From Burkholderia sp. HI2500 (GTDB lineage Bacteria; Pseudomonadota; Gammaproteobacteria; Burkholderiales; Burkholderiaceae): a stretch of 64,000 nucleotides of DNA. The notes beneath the pieces are model-generated. The model saw nothing but the letters and a program-made list of their open reading frames with translations. It was not told the DNA's origin and did no database searches. Below are positions 48,320 through 57,206 of the stretch, piece after piece. The position numbers and the translations under genes were made by a program. The DNA lies in NCBI RefSeq assembly GCF_002223055.1, contig NZ_NKFL01000007.1, forward strand, positions 806,001 through 870,000, written 5' to 3'. Every line of letters starts with the position of its first letter. Position 1 is the first letter of the stretch.

Positions 48320-49045
48320 AATCACACCTTCCCATAAAGAGAATCGACGTCCCGAATCCTTCCCGCAATTAGGAATACAGAAAGGAAATACCGGAATCTG
48401 TTATTCGATTTTTCTGGATAAATGCCGCCCCGTCATCAAACCAAAACGGATGACCGGATTGACAACTGGCGAGAATTAATCAACTGGCATTATTTAATCA
48501 GCATTTTTTACTTTTAATCCCCCTGCCCGTCAAATCTTCCACTTATTAGAAATCGCTGTTTCCGGCACATCAAAGACCCGGCCGGAGAACCCACCCTGAT
48601 TACGCGCCTCTATATCCAGGTCAAACGGCAGACGCGGCCAAAGTGCCTGCGCGGCAAGCCTTGCGCCACGAAAACGAACGCCGGAATCTCCCCCCGGAAT
48701 TCAAGCGAAGAACTGTTGTTTCATATATGGATTAACCTGACTCCATCGCTCGATTCGCACTCCCCGCATTGATCGCGAGTCAAATATAGGCTCGACTCGC
48801 AAACGTTTTCCATGGGGTCGGCGAGTTTTTGTCAAAACTCAACATTCTTTCTGCGACATTCGCACATTCGTATACTGTTTGTAAATTTTATATTTTAACT
48901 AACGAGCCTGAATTATTAAGAAAGGCAAAAAAGACGATTTTCGAGATGCTGATTTATTCTCGAATCTGCTTTAATTGGTTCACATCCGTCGCATTGCGGT
49001 TTTGTCTCGCGAACGATAACGCGGTGTCCAAGGGAGAACTTCACG
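48320..49045. other. AT-rich divergent promoter region
   Basis: About 725 bases separate the autotransporter and molybdoenzyme genes. Parts near 48470-48520 and 48840-48960 are strongly AT-rich for this genome, a likely target of H-NS-like silencing. An inverted repeat gcgagtc / gactcgc (48775-48781 and 48794-48800) lies in the middle. No gene is recognised. Confidence 0.5.
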
Positions 49046-49504
49046 ATGGTGACGTTGAACATCAACAACCGGCCGGCGGACGTCGATGCCGATCCGTCGA
49101 CGCCGATGCTCTGGGTGCTGCGCGACAACCTCGGCCTGACCGGCACCAAGTTCGGCTGCGGCACCGGCGACTGCGGCGCGTGCACCGTGCACGTCGACGG
49201 TCGGGCCGTGCCGAGCTGCACGCTCGCGCTGTCGTCGGTGGGAAATGCGCGCATCACGACGTCCGAACACCTCGCCGACGATGCGATCGGCAAGGCCGTC
49301 CTCGACGCGTGGGTCCGCCACGACGTCGCGCAATGCGGTTATTGCCAGAGCGGCCAGATGATGAGTGCGGCAGGGCTGCTGCGCGGCAACAAGGCGCCGA
49401 CCGATGCCGACATCGATCGCGCGATGGCCGGCAACCTGTGCCGTTGCGCCACCTACCAGCGCATCCGCGCCGCGATTCACGACGCGGCCAGTGCGCTTGC
49501 CTGA
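49046..49504 (+). CDS. iorA: (2Fe-2S) subunit of an isoquinoline 1-oxidoreductase-type molybdoenzyme
   Basis: The 152-residue protein has two iron-sulfur sites. The plant-type cluster is in FGCGTGDCGACTVHVDG plus the following Cys (VPSC). The helical-domain cluster is in QCGYCQSGQMM and LCRCATYQRIRAAI. This is the small subunit of the xanthine oxidase family, and its length fits IorA. It passes electrons from the molybdenum centre encoded next door to a membrane or soluble acceptor. Start ATG 49046 follows AAGGGAGAA. The pair is co-transcribed, with 21 bases between the genes. The gene symbol follows the usual annotation of such pairs; the actual substrate is uncertain. Confidence 0.9.
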   Translation: MVTLNINNRPADVDADPSTPMLWVLRDNLGLTGTKFGCGTGDCGACTVHVDGRAVPSCTLALSSVGNARITTSEHLADDAIGKAVLDAWVRHDVAQCGYCQSGQMMSAAGLLRGNKAPTDADIDRAMAGNLCRCATYQRIRAAIHDAASALA

Positions 49505-49525
49505 GACCGCCGGGAGACTGTGACC

Positions 49526-52015
49526 ATGCGTATCCGCACTGCCGGGCGCCCTGCGAACACCCGCGCCCCTGCCTCCGACGCTTCGACCGTCACCGGAGCC
49601 GGCTCTCCGATGCCCGGCCGGCGCGACTTCCTGAAACTCACGATGGCGGCGAGCGGCTGTCTCGCGCTCGGCATCACACCGAAGCGCGCCGGCGCCGAAG
49701 CCGGCATGACCCTTCGGACCTCGCCGCCTCAAGCATTCCTGATCATCGCACCGGACAACACGGTGACGGTGGCCGTCAACCGGACCGAGTCCGGCCAGGG
49801 CGTCAGCACCGCGCTGCCGATGGCGCTGGCCGACGAACTCGATGCCGACTGGCGCAACGTGCGCACCGTGCTCGCGCCGGCGGGCGAACCGTACAAGGAT
49901 CCGGTGACCGGGATCCAGATGACGGGCGGCTCGACGTCGATCAACCATTCGTTTACGCAATACCGCGAACTCGGCGCGTCCGCGCGCGCGATGCTCGTCG
50001 CCGCGGCCGCCCGGCGCTGGAACGTCGATCCGGCCACGTGCCGGACCGCGCTGGGCGTCGTGACGTCCGGCAGCCACACCGCGACCTACGGCGAACTCGC
50101 CGCGGACGCGATGGCGATGCCGGTGCCGCAGCACGTGCCGCTGAAGTCGCCCGACCAGTTCCGCATCATCGGCAAGCCGACCCTGCGCGTCGATTCGCGC
50201 GCCGTGCTCGACGGGACGCTCAAGTACGGAATGGACTGGCGCCTGCCGGACATGATGGTGGCCGTGGTCGCGCGCCCGCCGCGCTTCGGCGGACAGGTTG
50301 CAAGCTACAACGCGGCGGCGGCCCGCGCCGTCAAGGGCGTGGTCGAGGTCGTCGAAATCCCGACCGATCGCGGCGGCACCGGCGTGGCCGTGATCGCGAA
50401 CGGCTACTGGCCTGCGAGGCTCGGTCGCGACGCGCTGCAGGTCACGTGGAAGGACACCGGTTCGACCGTCACGTCCGCCGAACAGATGAAGGCATACAAG
50501 CAGCTCGCCGGCACGCCCGGCACCGTGGTGCGCACGGCCGATGCCGGCAACGCGCCGCCGGCGGCCACGCGAATCCGGCAGGACTACGAATTTCCGTATC
50601 TGGCTCATGCACCGATGGAACCGCTCAGTTGCACGGTTGACGTCGGCCCGCCGAGCTGCGCGTGCGGGATCAAGATCTGGGGCGGCTCGTCGATGCAGAC
50701 GTCCGATCGCGCCGCGGTCGCGAAGGCACTAGGTGTCGTGCCCGAGAAAGTCCAGATCTTCACGATGATGTCGGGCGGTGACTACGGCCGGCGCTCGACG
50801 CCCACGTCGGACTACGTGGTCGAAGCCGCGCGTGTGTCCGCCGCGTACCTGGCAGCCGGCCACCTGGGCCCGGTCAAGACCATCTGGACGCGCGAGGACG
50901 ACCTGCGCGGCGGCTATTACCGCCCGATGGTGCTGCATCGGGTCAACATCGGCGTCGACGGCAGCGGCGCGGTGCGGGACTGGCAGCACGTCGTCGTCGG
51001 CCAGTCGGTGCTGAAGGGTTCGCCGCTCGAGCGCACGACGATTCGCAAAAGCGGCACCGATCCCGACCTCACCGAAGGCGTGGCGAACAGCCCGTACGGT
51101 TTCCCGATGCAGGTCTCGGTCCACCAGCCGGACGTCGACGTGCCGGTCCAGTCATGGCGCTCGGGCGGCAATACGCATACGGCGTTCGTGATGGAGACGC
51201 TCGTCGACGAACTCGCGCACGCGGCCCGCCAGGATCCGGTCGCGTACCGGATGGCGCGGCTGTCCAGCCCCGAGCACACTCGCCATCGCCAGGCGCTCGC
51301 ACTGGCCGTCGACAAGTCGGGCTACGGCGCACGCACGCTGCCCGCCGGCCATGCGTGGGGCGTCGCGATGCACGAAACCGCCGGCACGGTCGTCGCGTAT
51401 GTCACCGAGGTGTCGATCGAAGCCAGGCAGCCGCGCGTGCACCGCGTGACGGCCGGCGTGCATGCCGGCCGCATCGTGAACCCGACCGGCGCGGACGCGC
51501 AGATCCAGGGCGGTGCGCTGTTCGGCCTCGCGACGACCAAGCCGGGTTTCGCGATCGACGTCGAGCATGGTGCGGCCCGCAACGCCGGCTTCGCCGACTA
51601 CTCGCCGGTGCGGATGCAGGAAGCAGCGCCGGTGGACGTGTTCTTCGTCCCGTCGGACGCGCATCCGACCGGGTTGAGCGAGGCCGGCGTGCCGCCGATC
51701 GCACCGGCGGTCGCCAACGGCGCGTTCGTTCTGACCGGCGAGCGGATGCGCGCGTTGCCGTTCGCGCCGATGCTGGTCGCGTCGACCGCGCCCGCACTGC
51801 CTGCCGCGGCGGCAGCGGAAGACGACCCGTACGCCGACCTGGCGGCCGGCGGTTGCCGGATGCCGCACAAGGCAAAGACGGCCGCGTCGAAGCCGAAGGT
51901 CAGTCAAAGCCAGGCCGGCGTCGGGCAATCCAGCGCGGTGCCCAAGTTTCTCCGTCCCAAGCGGAAAGCAGGCATCCCGTGCATCGACGATCTCAAGAAG
52001 CCAACGACGACCTGA
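49526..52015 (+). CDS. iorB: Molybdopterin-binding subunit, isoquinoline 1-oxidoreductase-like
   Basis: The 829-residue precursor carries a twin-arginine signal (PGRRDFLKLTMAASGCLALG near residues 33-52), so the folded enzyme is exported to the periplasm. The body shows xanthine-oxidase-family stretches such as VTVAVNRTESGQGVSTALPM (Moco-binding), MTGGSTSINHSFTQYRELGA, and the C-terminal RIVNPTGADAQIQGGALFGL with the conserved Gly-Gly region. ATG 49526 is preferred over GTG 49520 because GGGAG is better spaced. The last 70 residues form a Lys/Ser/Pro-rich, probably disordered tail. Known relatives hydroxylate N-heterocycles or aldehydes; a cytochrome c partner gene is not present nearby. Confidence 0.88.
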   Translation: MRIRTAGRPANTRAPASDASTVTGAGSPMPGRRDFLKLTMAASGCLALGITPKRAGAEAGMTLRTSPPQAFLIIAPDNTVTVAVNRTESGQGVSTALPMALADELDADWRNVRTVLAPAGEPYKDPVTGIQMTGGSTSINHSFTQYRELGASARAMLVAAAARRWNVDPATCRTALGVVTSGSHTATYGELAADAMAMPVPQHVPLKSPDQFRIIGKPTLRVDSRAVLDGTLKYGMDWRLPDMMVAVVARPPRFGGQVASYNAAAARAVKGVVEVVEIPTDRGGTGVAVIANGYWPARLGRDALQVTWKDTGSTVTSAEQMKAYKQLAGTPGTVVRTADAGNAPPAATRIRQDYEFPYLAHAPMEPLSCTVDVGPPSCACGIKIWGGSSMQTSDRAAVAKALGVVPEKVQIFTMMSGGDYGRRSTPTSDYVVEAARVSAAYLAAGHLGPVKTIWTREDDLRGGYYRPMVLHRVNIGVDGSGAVRDWQHVVVGQSVLKGSPLERTTIRKSGTDPDLTEGVANSPYGFPMQVSVHQPDVDVPVQSWRSGGNTHTAFVMETLVDELAHAARQDPVAYRMARLSSPEHTRHRQALALAVDKSGYGARTLPAGHAWGVAMHETAGTVVAYVTEVSIEARQPRVHRVTAGVHAGRIVNPTGADAQIQGGALFGLATTKPGFAIDVEHGAARNAGFADYSPVRMQEAAPVDVFFVPSDAHPTGLSEAGVPPIAPAVANGAFVLTGERMRALPFAPMLVASTAPALPAAAAAEDDPYADLAAGGCRMPHKAKTAASKPKVSQSQAGVGQSSAVPKFLRPKRKAGIPCIDDLKKPTTT

Positions 52016-52049
52016 TGCCCGTGATCGGTTTGGCGAGCCGAAGCCAGGA

Positions 52050-52260
52050 TGGAAGGATGCGTGCGTGCGGCCGCGGGCGATTTTCCACGGGACATCCGGA
52101 TCAATGCCGTGACCCCGACCGTACTGACCGAATCCGTGGTCGGGGTTCGGTCGGTTTTTTCCCCGGCCGCGAAAGCGCGCCGGCGTCACGTGTGGCAATC
52201 GCCTACCGACGCAGCGTGGAAGGCGTGCATGGCGGCCGCGTTTATCGGGTGGGTCATTGA
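52050..52260 (+). pseudogene. 3' remnant of a short-chain dehydrogenase gene
   Basis: The frame from ATG 52050 reads EGCVRAAAGDFPRDIRINAV, TPTVLTES, the familiar C-terminal part of a small SDR (usual form: VRAAA-dLPRgIRINvVSPTVLTES). A shift near 52140-52155 moves to the frame FFPGRESAPASRVAIAYRRS followed by VEGVHGGRVYRVGH and a stop at 52258-52260, matching the SDR end RVAxAYxRSVEGxxTGxVYRVG. The N-terminal two thirds (cofactor site and catalytic Tyr/Lys) are missing. It is wedged between iorB and the end of the MFS gene, which it overlaps by 7 bases. Confidence 0.7.
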
Positions 52261-53660
52261 CGTCGAGGGCTCGCCCCGCGAGCCCGAATCCCGCGCTCCG
52301 CCGCCCGCCCCAGATTCCACCAAGCCATCACCGCCCCCACCACCAGCAACAGAGCCGAAACGATCAACGCCCGCTCCATCCCATGGACGAACGCCACGCC
52401 CCCTGCCTCACGAACGAAGAAACCAAACAACGCGACGCCCATCACGCCGCCCACCTGTCGCGCCGTATTCAACAACCCCGATGCCACACCCGACTGCGCG
52501 CCGCTCACGGCCGCGAGCGCCGCGTCCGTGATGGTCGGTATCGTCAACGCGATGCCGCCGCCTGCCAGCAGCATCGGTATCGCGAGCAACCCGTTGGATT
52601 GCTCAACGATCGCCAGCCACATCGCCAGATAACCGACCGCTGAAATCGACAGCCCGGCCGTCGCCAGCGTGCGCGCGCCCAGCCGGCCGGTCAGCCGCCC
52701 GGCGACGATGCTCATGATCATCAGCACCCCCATCATCGGCAGAAACGCGACGCCCGCACGCACCGGCGTCATACGCCAGACCGACTGAAACAGCAGGCTC
52801 AACGTAAAGACGATGCCGTAGAAGACCAGGTTCGCGATCGCACCGATCACGATCGAGCTGCGGACGATCCGGTCCTGCCACAACCCTGCCGGCAGCATCG
52901 CGTCCGGATTGCGCGCCTCCAGCCGGACGAACGCGATGCCCAACGCAACGCACAACACGAATGCACTCACGATGACCGGACTGCGCCATCCCAGCGCACT
53001 GATCTCGGTCGACGCGAACGTGAGCGCCGCCAGCGCAAACGCACCGGTCAGTTGCGCGGGAAGATCGAGGCGCCTGCCGCCCTGCGCTTTCGTGTCGGGC
53101 GCAAACCGCCACGTCAGCCAGATACCGGCAATGCCGACCGGCACGTTGACCAGGAAAATGCTGCGCCAGCCGACTGCAGCGATGAGCAACCCGCCGGCCA
53201 GCGGCCCCGCGGCCAGCGCAATGCCGCCGCCGGCACCCCACCAGCCGATCGCGCGGCTACGCGCTGCCGCGTCGTCGAATGCGAGACGCAGCACGGCCAG
53301 CGAGTTCGGCACCAGCAGCGCGGCGCCGATCCCCTGAACGAGACGCCAGGCGATCAACGCGCCGATGGAATGCGCGAGGCCGCAGCCGATCGATGACAGC
53401 GTGAAGATCGCGTAGCCGGCAATGAACACGCGCTTTGCACCCAGCCGGTCGCCGAGCGCGCCCGCCATCAGCAGGGTCGCCGCGAACACGAGCGCATACG
53501 CGTTGACGACCCATTGCAGGTCGGTGAGCGCAGCGCCAAAGGACGTTCGCAATGCATCGAGCGCAACGTTGACGACGCTGACGTCGATCAGGACGACCGC
53601 ATAACCGAGGCACGCCGCCGTTTGAACCAGCCGCGGGTGAGGTGTGGATGAGGTCTGCAT
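52254..53660 (-). CDS. MFS transporter, DHA2-type (14-helix) drug exporter
   Basis: The 468-residue protein shows the DHA2 signs: motif D1 near VLIDVSVVNVALDALRTSFG (residues about 22-41), LQWVVNAYALVFAATLLMAG, motif A GALGDRLGAKRVFIAG, and motif C-like GGGIALAAGPLAGGLLI with WRSIFLVNVPVG. The length fits 14 membrane helices. It would export a toxic compound or metabolite with proton counterflow. ATG 53660 is the start of the natural N-terminus. A LysR gene lies in the opposite direction, 96 bases away, and is the likely regulator. Confidence 0.92.
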   Translation of the reverse strand: MQTSSTPHPRLVQTAACLGYAVVLIDVSVVNVALDALRTSFGAALTDLQWVVNAYALVFAATLLMAGALGDRLGAKRVFIAGYAIFTLSSIGCGLAHSIGALIAWRLVQGIGAALLVPNSLAVLRLAFDDAAARSRAIGWWGAGGGIALAAGPLAGGLLIAAVGWRSIFLVNVPVGIAGIWLTWRFAPDTKAQGGRRLDLPAQLTGAFALAALTFASTEISALGWRSPVIVSAFVLCVALGIAFVRLEARNPDAMLPAGLWQDRIVRSSIVIGAIANLVFYGIVFTLSLLFQSVWRMTPVRAGVAFLPMMGVLMIMSIVAGRLTGRLGARTLATAGLSISAVGYLAMWLAIVEQSNGLLAIPMLLAGGGIALTIPTITDAALAAVSGAQSGVASGLLNTARQVGGVMGVALFGFFVREAGGVAFVHGMERALIVSALLLVVGAVMAWWNLGRAAERGIRARGASPRRQ

Positions 53661-53756
53661 CGGCAATCCTTCGCATTCGGAGGATTGAAGCGTAGAGGAT
53701 CGTCTTCTGTGCGAATATTCCGCAAAACAGCACAGCAACCTGGAGAAAATGCACCG

Positions 53757-54629
53757 ATGTTCGACTGGGAAAACCTGCGTTACTTCGTTGCCGTCGCTCA
53801 AGCGGGGAGTCTTTCCGCGGCCGCCCGGCGATTGAACGTCGACCATGCGACAGTCAGCCGTCGCCTGGCCGCACTCGAATCGGAATTGAAGATGCGCGTG
53901 ATCGACAGGTTGCCGCGCGCGTGCCGGCCGACCGCCGCCGGCCGGCAGATTCTCGAGTTCGCCGGGAAAATGGAGGAGCACGCGTTTGCGATCGAGCGCC
54001 TCGCGCTCACGGAACATCTGCCGATGCACGGCACCGTGACGATCAGCGTGCCGCCCGTGCTCGCCAACAATTTCTACGCGAATCATCTGTATGCGTTCGC
54101 GCAAATGCATCCGGGCATTCGGCTGTCGATGGCCAGCCAGGCGCAAAGCGTCTCGCTCGCCCGCCGTGAAGCGGATATCGCCGTGCGCCTGTTCCGCCCC
54201 GAAGAGCCGCAAAACGTGACGCGCAAGCTGGGCGAGATGGCTTTCGGGCTCTATGCGAGTCGCGACTATGCGCACGCGTCGACGCCTGACGATTGGGCGT
54301 TCATCTGCTACGACGCGCAATTCGCGGAAATGCCGCATCAGAAGTGGCTCGAGTCGATCGCTCGAGGTCGCCGCATCGCGTGCGAAGTCAGCGACATCAC
54401 GACGCAGCAGGTCGCGGCCCGTACCGGAATCGGCGTAGCGGGCCTACCCGTGTTCATGGGCGATGACGATCCGGGGTTGCAGCGCTTGCCGTTCGACGGG
54501 GAACCGTACGCCCGCGACATCTGGCTGGTCGTGCATGCCGATCTCAGGCATTCCCCGTCGATTCGCGCGGCGATCAACTTCATCGCCGACGTGACGGGAA
54601 AGACCTTCGCGCCGGATTCGAGGCAGTAG
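53757..54629 (+). CDS. LysR-family regulator beside the MFS exporter
   Basis: A 290-residue LysR protein. The winged helix is WENLRYFVAVAQAGSLSAAA, RRLNVDHATVSRRLAALESE (recognition helix HATVSRRLAALE), and the effector domain starts near residue 90 with TVTISVPPVLANNFYANHLY. The CrgA-like start MFDWENLRYF is common in regulators of adjacent efflux genes. It is divergent from the MFS gene. ATG 53757 follows tggagaaaa. Confidence 0.9.
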   Translation: MFDWENLRYFVAVAQAGSLSAAARRLNVDHATVSRRLAALESELKMRVIDRLPRACRPTAAGRQILEFAGKMEEHAFAIERLALTEHLPMHGTVTISVPPVLANNFYANHLYAFAQMHPGIRLSMASQAQSVSLARREADIAVRLFRPEEPQNVTRKLGEMAFGLYASRDYAHASTPDDWAFICYDAQFAEMPHQKWLESIARGRRIACEVSDITTQQVAARTGIGVAGLPVFMGDDDPGLQRLPFDGEPYARDIWLVVHADLRHSPSIRAAINFIADVTGKTFAPDSRQ

Positions 54630-54755
54630 CGACGTCCATACCGTGGCGTGCGATACCGGGCGCCGGGATCGATCGCGATGCCTGCGCCGAGCTTCACCAC
54701 GCCCCTTCTTGCGGGCGCGTGGCGTCAACACCCATCTGCACACACACGCGCCCCA

Positions 54756-55679
54756 TCAAACCACCGCCCTCAACCACCCCAGCACATCCCCCTGCGCACT
54801 CCCCGCCACCACCGGTTCCGGCGTCAACAAGCAGTAATGCGAACCATCCTCGACGAACCCCATCGGCGCGACCAGCACACCGCTTTCGATGTCGTCGCGA
54901 ACGAGGTGCCACGGGCCGATCGCGACACCGAGCCCCGCAACCGCCGCCTGCAGACTGAAATAGAAATGGTCGAACGTCTGCCCGCGCCCGCCCGCGGCCG
55001 GCTGGTTCGCCGCCACTGCCCATTCCTTCCACGCGTGCGGCCGTGTCCGCGTGTGCAGTCGCGCAACATCCGCCTTCAACGAGCGACTGCCACGACGCGC
55101 GGAAAACCACGCATCGACCTTATCCGGCCGGCAGACCGGCCCCACCTTCTCCGCGAACAGCCGCTCCGCGTGATAACCCGCCGGCCACGCAAAGTCATTG
55201 CGTCGAATCGCCATGTCGATGCCGCTGTCGAATGAGAACGGACCGCCTGCGGCAGCCAGGTGAATGTCGACGCCCGCATGCCGCGCCTGAAAATCCGGCC
55301 AGCGCGGAATCAGCCAGCGCATCAGAAGCGTCGGTTCGCACGACAGCACCCAGCGCCGCGCCCGGGCGGCCTCGGTACGCAATTCCTGCGCGGCGTGACG
55401 CATCAGCCCCAGCCCGTCATGAACGGCCTGCGCCAGCTTGCGGCCCGCATCGGTCAGGAACACGCGACGGCTGCGCCGCTGGAACAGCGCGACGCCCAGG
55501 TCGTCCTCGAGCAATCGCACCGCGCGGCTGACCGCGCCATGGGTCAGGCACAGCTCGTCGGCCGCACGGCTGAAATTCTCGTGACGCGCCGCCGCCTCGA
55601 AGCAACGCAGCGCCATCAGCGATGGCAGGTTCGTGCGAACTGACTGTGAGTCAATCTCACCATTCTGGTCAGAAATCAT
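54756..55679 (-). CDS. LysR-family regulator (GcvA-like) beside LysE
   Basis: The 307-residue protein has the GcvA-type N-terminus LPSLMALRCFEAAARHENFS, RAADELCLTHGAVSRAVRLL, EDDLGVALFQRRSRRVFLTD and an effector domain with WVLSCEPTLLMRWLIPRWPD. ATG 55679 is preferred (ggaaa upstream), though ATG 55706 in the same frame is possible. It is divergent from the LysE-family exporter, with 67 bases between starts, and likely controls it. Confidence 0.9.
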   Translation of the reverse strand: MISDQNGEIDSQSVRTNLPSLMALRCFEAAARHENFSRAADELCLTHGAVSRAVRLLEDDLGVALFQRRSRRVFLTDAGRKLAQAVHDGLGLMRHAAQELRTEAARARRWVLSCEPTLLMRWLIPRWPDFQARHAGVDIHLAAAGGPFSFDSGIDMAIRRNDFAWPAGYHAERLFAEKVGPVCRPDKVDAWFSARRGSRSLKADVARLHTRTRPHAWKEWAVAANQPAAGGRGQTFDHFYFSLQAAVAGLGVAIGPWHLVRDDIESGVLVAPMGFVEDGSHYCLLTPEPVVAGSAQGDVLGWLRAVV

Positions 55680-55746
55680 CGCTTTTTCCGATGGAACATG
55701 ACCCATAAGATTGCGCCATCAAGCCATCAATCGCAAGGACAAGACG

Positions 55747-56364
55747 ATGACCGAACTGATAGTTGTAGTCACCATCACGCTGCTGGCCGTGATCAGCCCG
55801 GGGCCGGACTTCGCGATGCTCACGCGCAACAGCCTGATGCTGTCGCGCCGCTCGGGCGTACTCACCGCGCTGGGGATCGGGCTCGGCGTGACGGTTCACG
55901 TAAGCTACACGCTGCTGGGCGTCGGCCTGCTGATCCGGCAGTCGCTGTGGCTCTTCAATGCCGTCAAGCTGGTCGGCGCGATCTACCTGATCTACCTCGG
56001 CGTGAAGATGCTCATGACGAAGGCGGGCAACGGGCAGACGGATGCGCCGGCCGCACCGCTGTCCGACCTGGCCGCGCTGCGCACCGGCTTCCTGACCAAT
56101 GCGCTGAACCCCAAGACCACGGTGTTCATCGTCAGCCTGTTCATGCAGGCCGTGCGGCCCGACACGCCGTTGATCGTGCAGATCGGCTACGGCGCGTTCA
56201 TCGCCGTCGCGCATGCCGGCTGGTTCAGCCTGGTGGCCCTGTGCTTCTCCGCGACGGCCGTCCGCGATCGCCTGCTGGCGCTGCGGCACTGGATCGACCG
56301 CACCTTCGGCTGCCTGCTCGTCGGCTTCGGCGTCGCGCTTGCCATCGCGCGCGGCGGGCGCTGA
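55747..56364 (+). CDS. LysE/RhtB-family amino acid exporter
   Basis: A 205-residue protein with six hydrophobic segments. The start ITLLAVISPGPDFAMLTRNS is the LysE-family signature (SPGPD), followed by GVLTALGIGLGVTVHVSYTL, AIYLIYLGVKML and FLTNALNPKTTVFIVSLF. Such proteins export amino acids or homoserine lactones. Start ATG 55747 has AAGGAC 8 bases upstream, and the divergent LysR is the probable regulator. Confidence 0.93.
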   Translation: MTELIVVVTITLLAVISPGPDFAMLTRNSLMLSRRSGVLTALGIGLGVTVHVSYTLLGVGLLIRQSLWLFNAVKLVGAIYLIYLGVKMLMTKAGNGQTDAPAAPLSDLAALRTGFLTNALNPKTTVFIVSLFMQAVRPDTPLIVQIGYGAFIAVAHAGWFSLVALCFSATAVRDRLLALRHWIDRTFGCLLVGFGVALAIARGGR

Positions 56365-56441
56365 TTCGAAACGGCGCGCCACCCGTCGATGCAACCGACC
56401 GGCGCGCTTCGCCGGCGCGCCGGATGCGCCACTCGGTCGCT

Positions 56442-57074
56442 TTAGAACGTACGCGCGATCGTGCGGGCTTCGTCGATCGCGCGACTGCGATCGACCGCTC
56501 CGTCGGGGCCGAGCAAGGTGCGCTCGACGACGATCCCGGTGACGTCCTTCACGCCCACGAACTTGAGCCAGGTCTCCATGTACGGGCGCTGCAGATCGAA
56601 TTCGGCCGCCGGGGTAAATGAGCCCGGCGACTGATAACCGAGCCCGCGCGCGTAGACCACCGCCGCCTTTTTCCCGGCCAGCTTGCCGGCGAAACCTGTG
56701 CCGTCGAACGTGAACAGCACGTCCTTCTGCGAGATCACGTCGATCAGGTGCTTGAGTTTGTACGGAATACTGAAATTCCACAGCGGCACGCCGAACAGAA
56801 GCTTGTCCGCCTCGTGGAACGGCGCCGCGAGCTGCTCGATCCGCTGCCATGCCGCCGCCTGAGCCGGCGTCAACGCGTTGCCGCTCAGTCCCGCATATTT
56901 AGCGGCCAGCGCGGCTTCGTCGAATTCGGGTATCGCCAGATTCCAGATGTCGAGCGTCTGTATCTCGTGATCGGGATGCGTGTGCCGATACGCATCGAGA
57001 AAGGCATTGCACACGTCGATGGACGCCGAGTAGTCCTTGTTGGGTGAGCCTTCGATATAAAGCACGCGTGTCAT
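56442..57074 (-). CDS. azoR: FMN-dependent NADH-azoreductase / NAD(P)H quinone reductase
   Basis: The 210-residue flavodoxin-fold enzyme begins VLYIEGSPNKDYSASIDVCN, the FMN-phosphate loop of the AzoR family. It continues with the FMN-contact PLWNFSIPYKLKHLIDVIS (usual P-x-Y/W-N-F-x-I-P) and ends with TWLKFVGVKDVTGIVVE. It reduces azo dyes and quinones by two electrons. ATG 57074 starts the natural N-terminus; the open frame upstream lies over the promoter. The divergent LysR gene starts 133 bases away. Confidence 0.9.
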   Translation of the reverse strand: MTRVLYIEGSPNKDYSASIDVCNAFLDAYRHTHPDHEIQTLDIWNLAIPEFDEAALAAKYAGLSGNALTPAQAAAWQRIEQLAAPFHEADKLLFGVPLWNFSIPYKLKHLIDVISQKDVLFTFDGTGFAGKLAGKKAAVVYARGLGYQSPGSFTPAAEFDLQRPYMETWLKFVGVKDVTGIVVERTLLGPDGAVDRSRAIDEARTIARTF

Positions 57075-57155
57075 GAAACCGGTCCTTGCCGAAAGTGACG
57101 GCGACGCGCGGGATGCGCGATCGCCCACTGCCCTTCGCAGCCTATCGGATCGACC

Positions 57156-57161
57156 TATAAT
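57156..57161 (+). promoter_or_regulatory. Candidate -10 element of the LysR gene
   Basis: tataat lies 46 bases before the LysR start in the azoR/lysR divergent region, followed by the AT-rich, partly symmetric atatgaattgatcgaatt, a possible LysR binding site. Confidence 0.35.
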
Positions 57162-57206
57162 CCGGAAACGATATGAATTGATCGAATTAACCCGAATTGG
57201 TGATCA

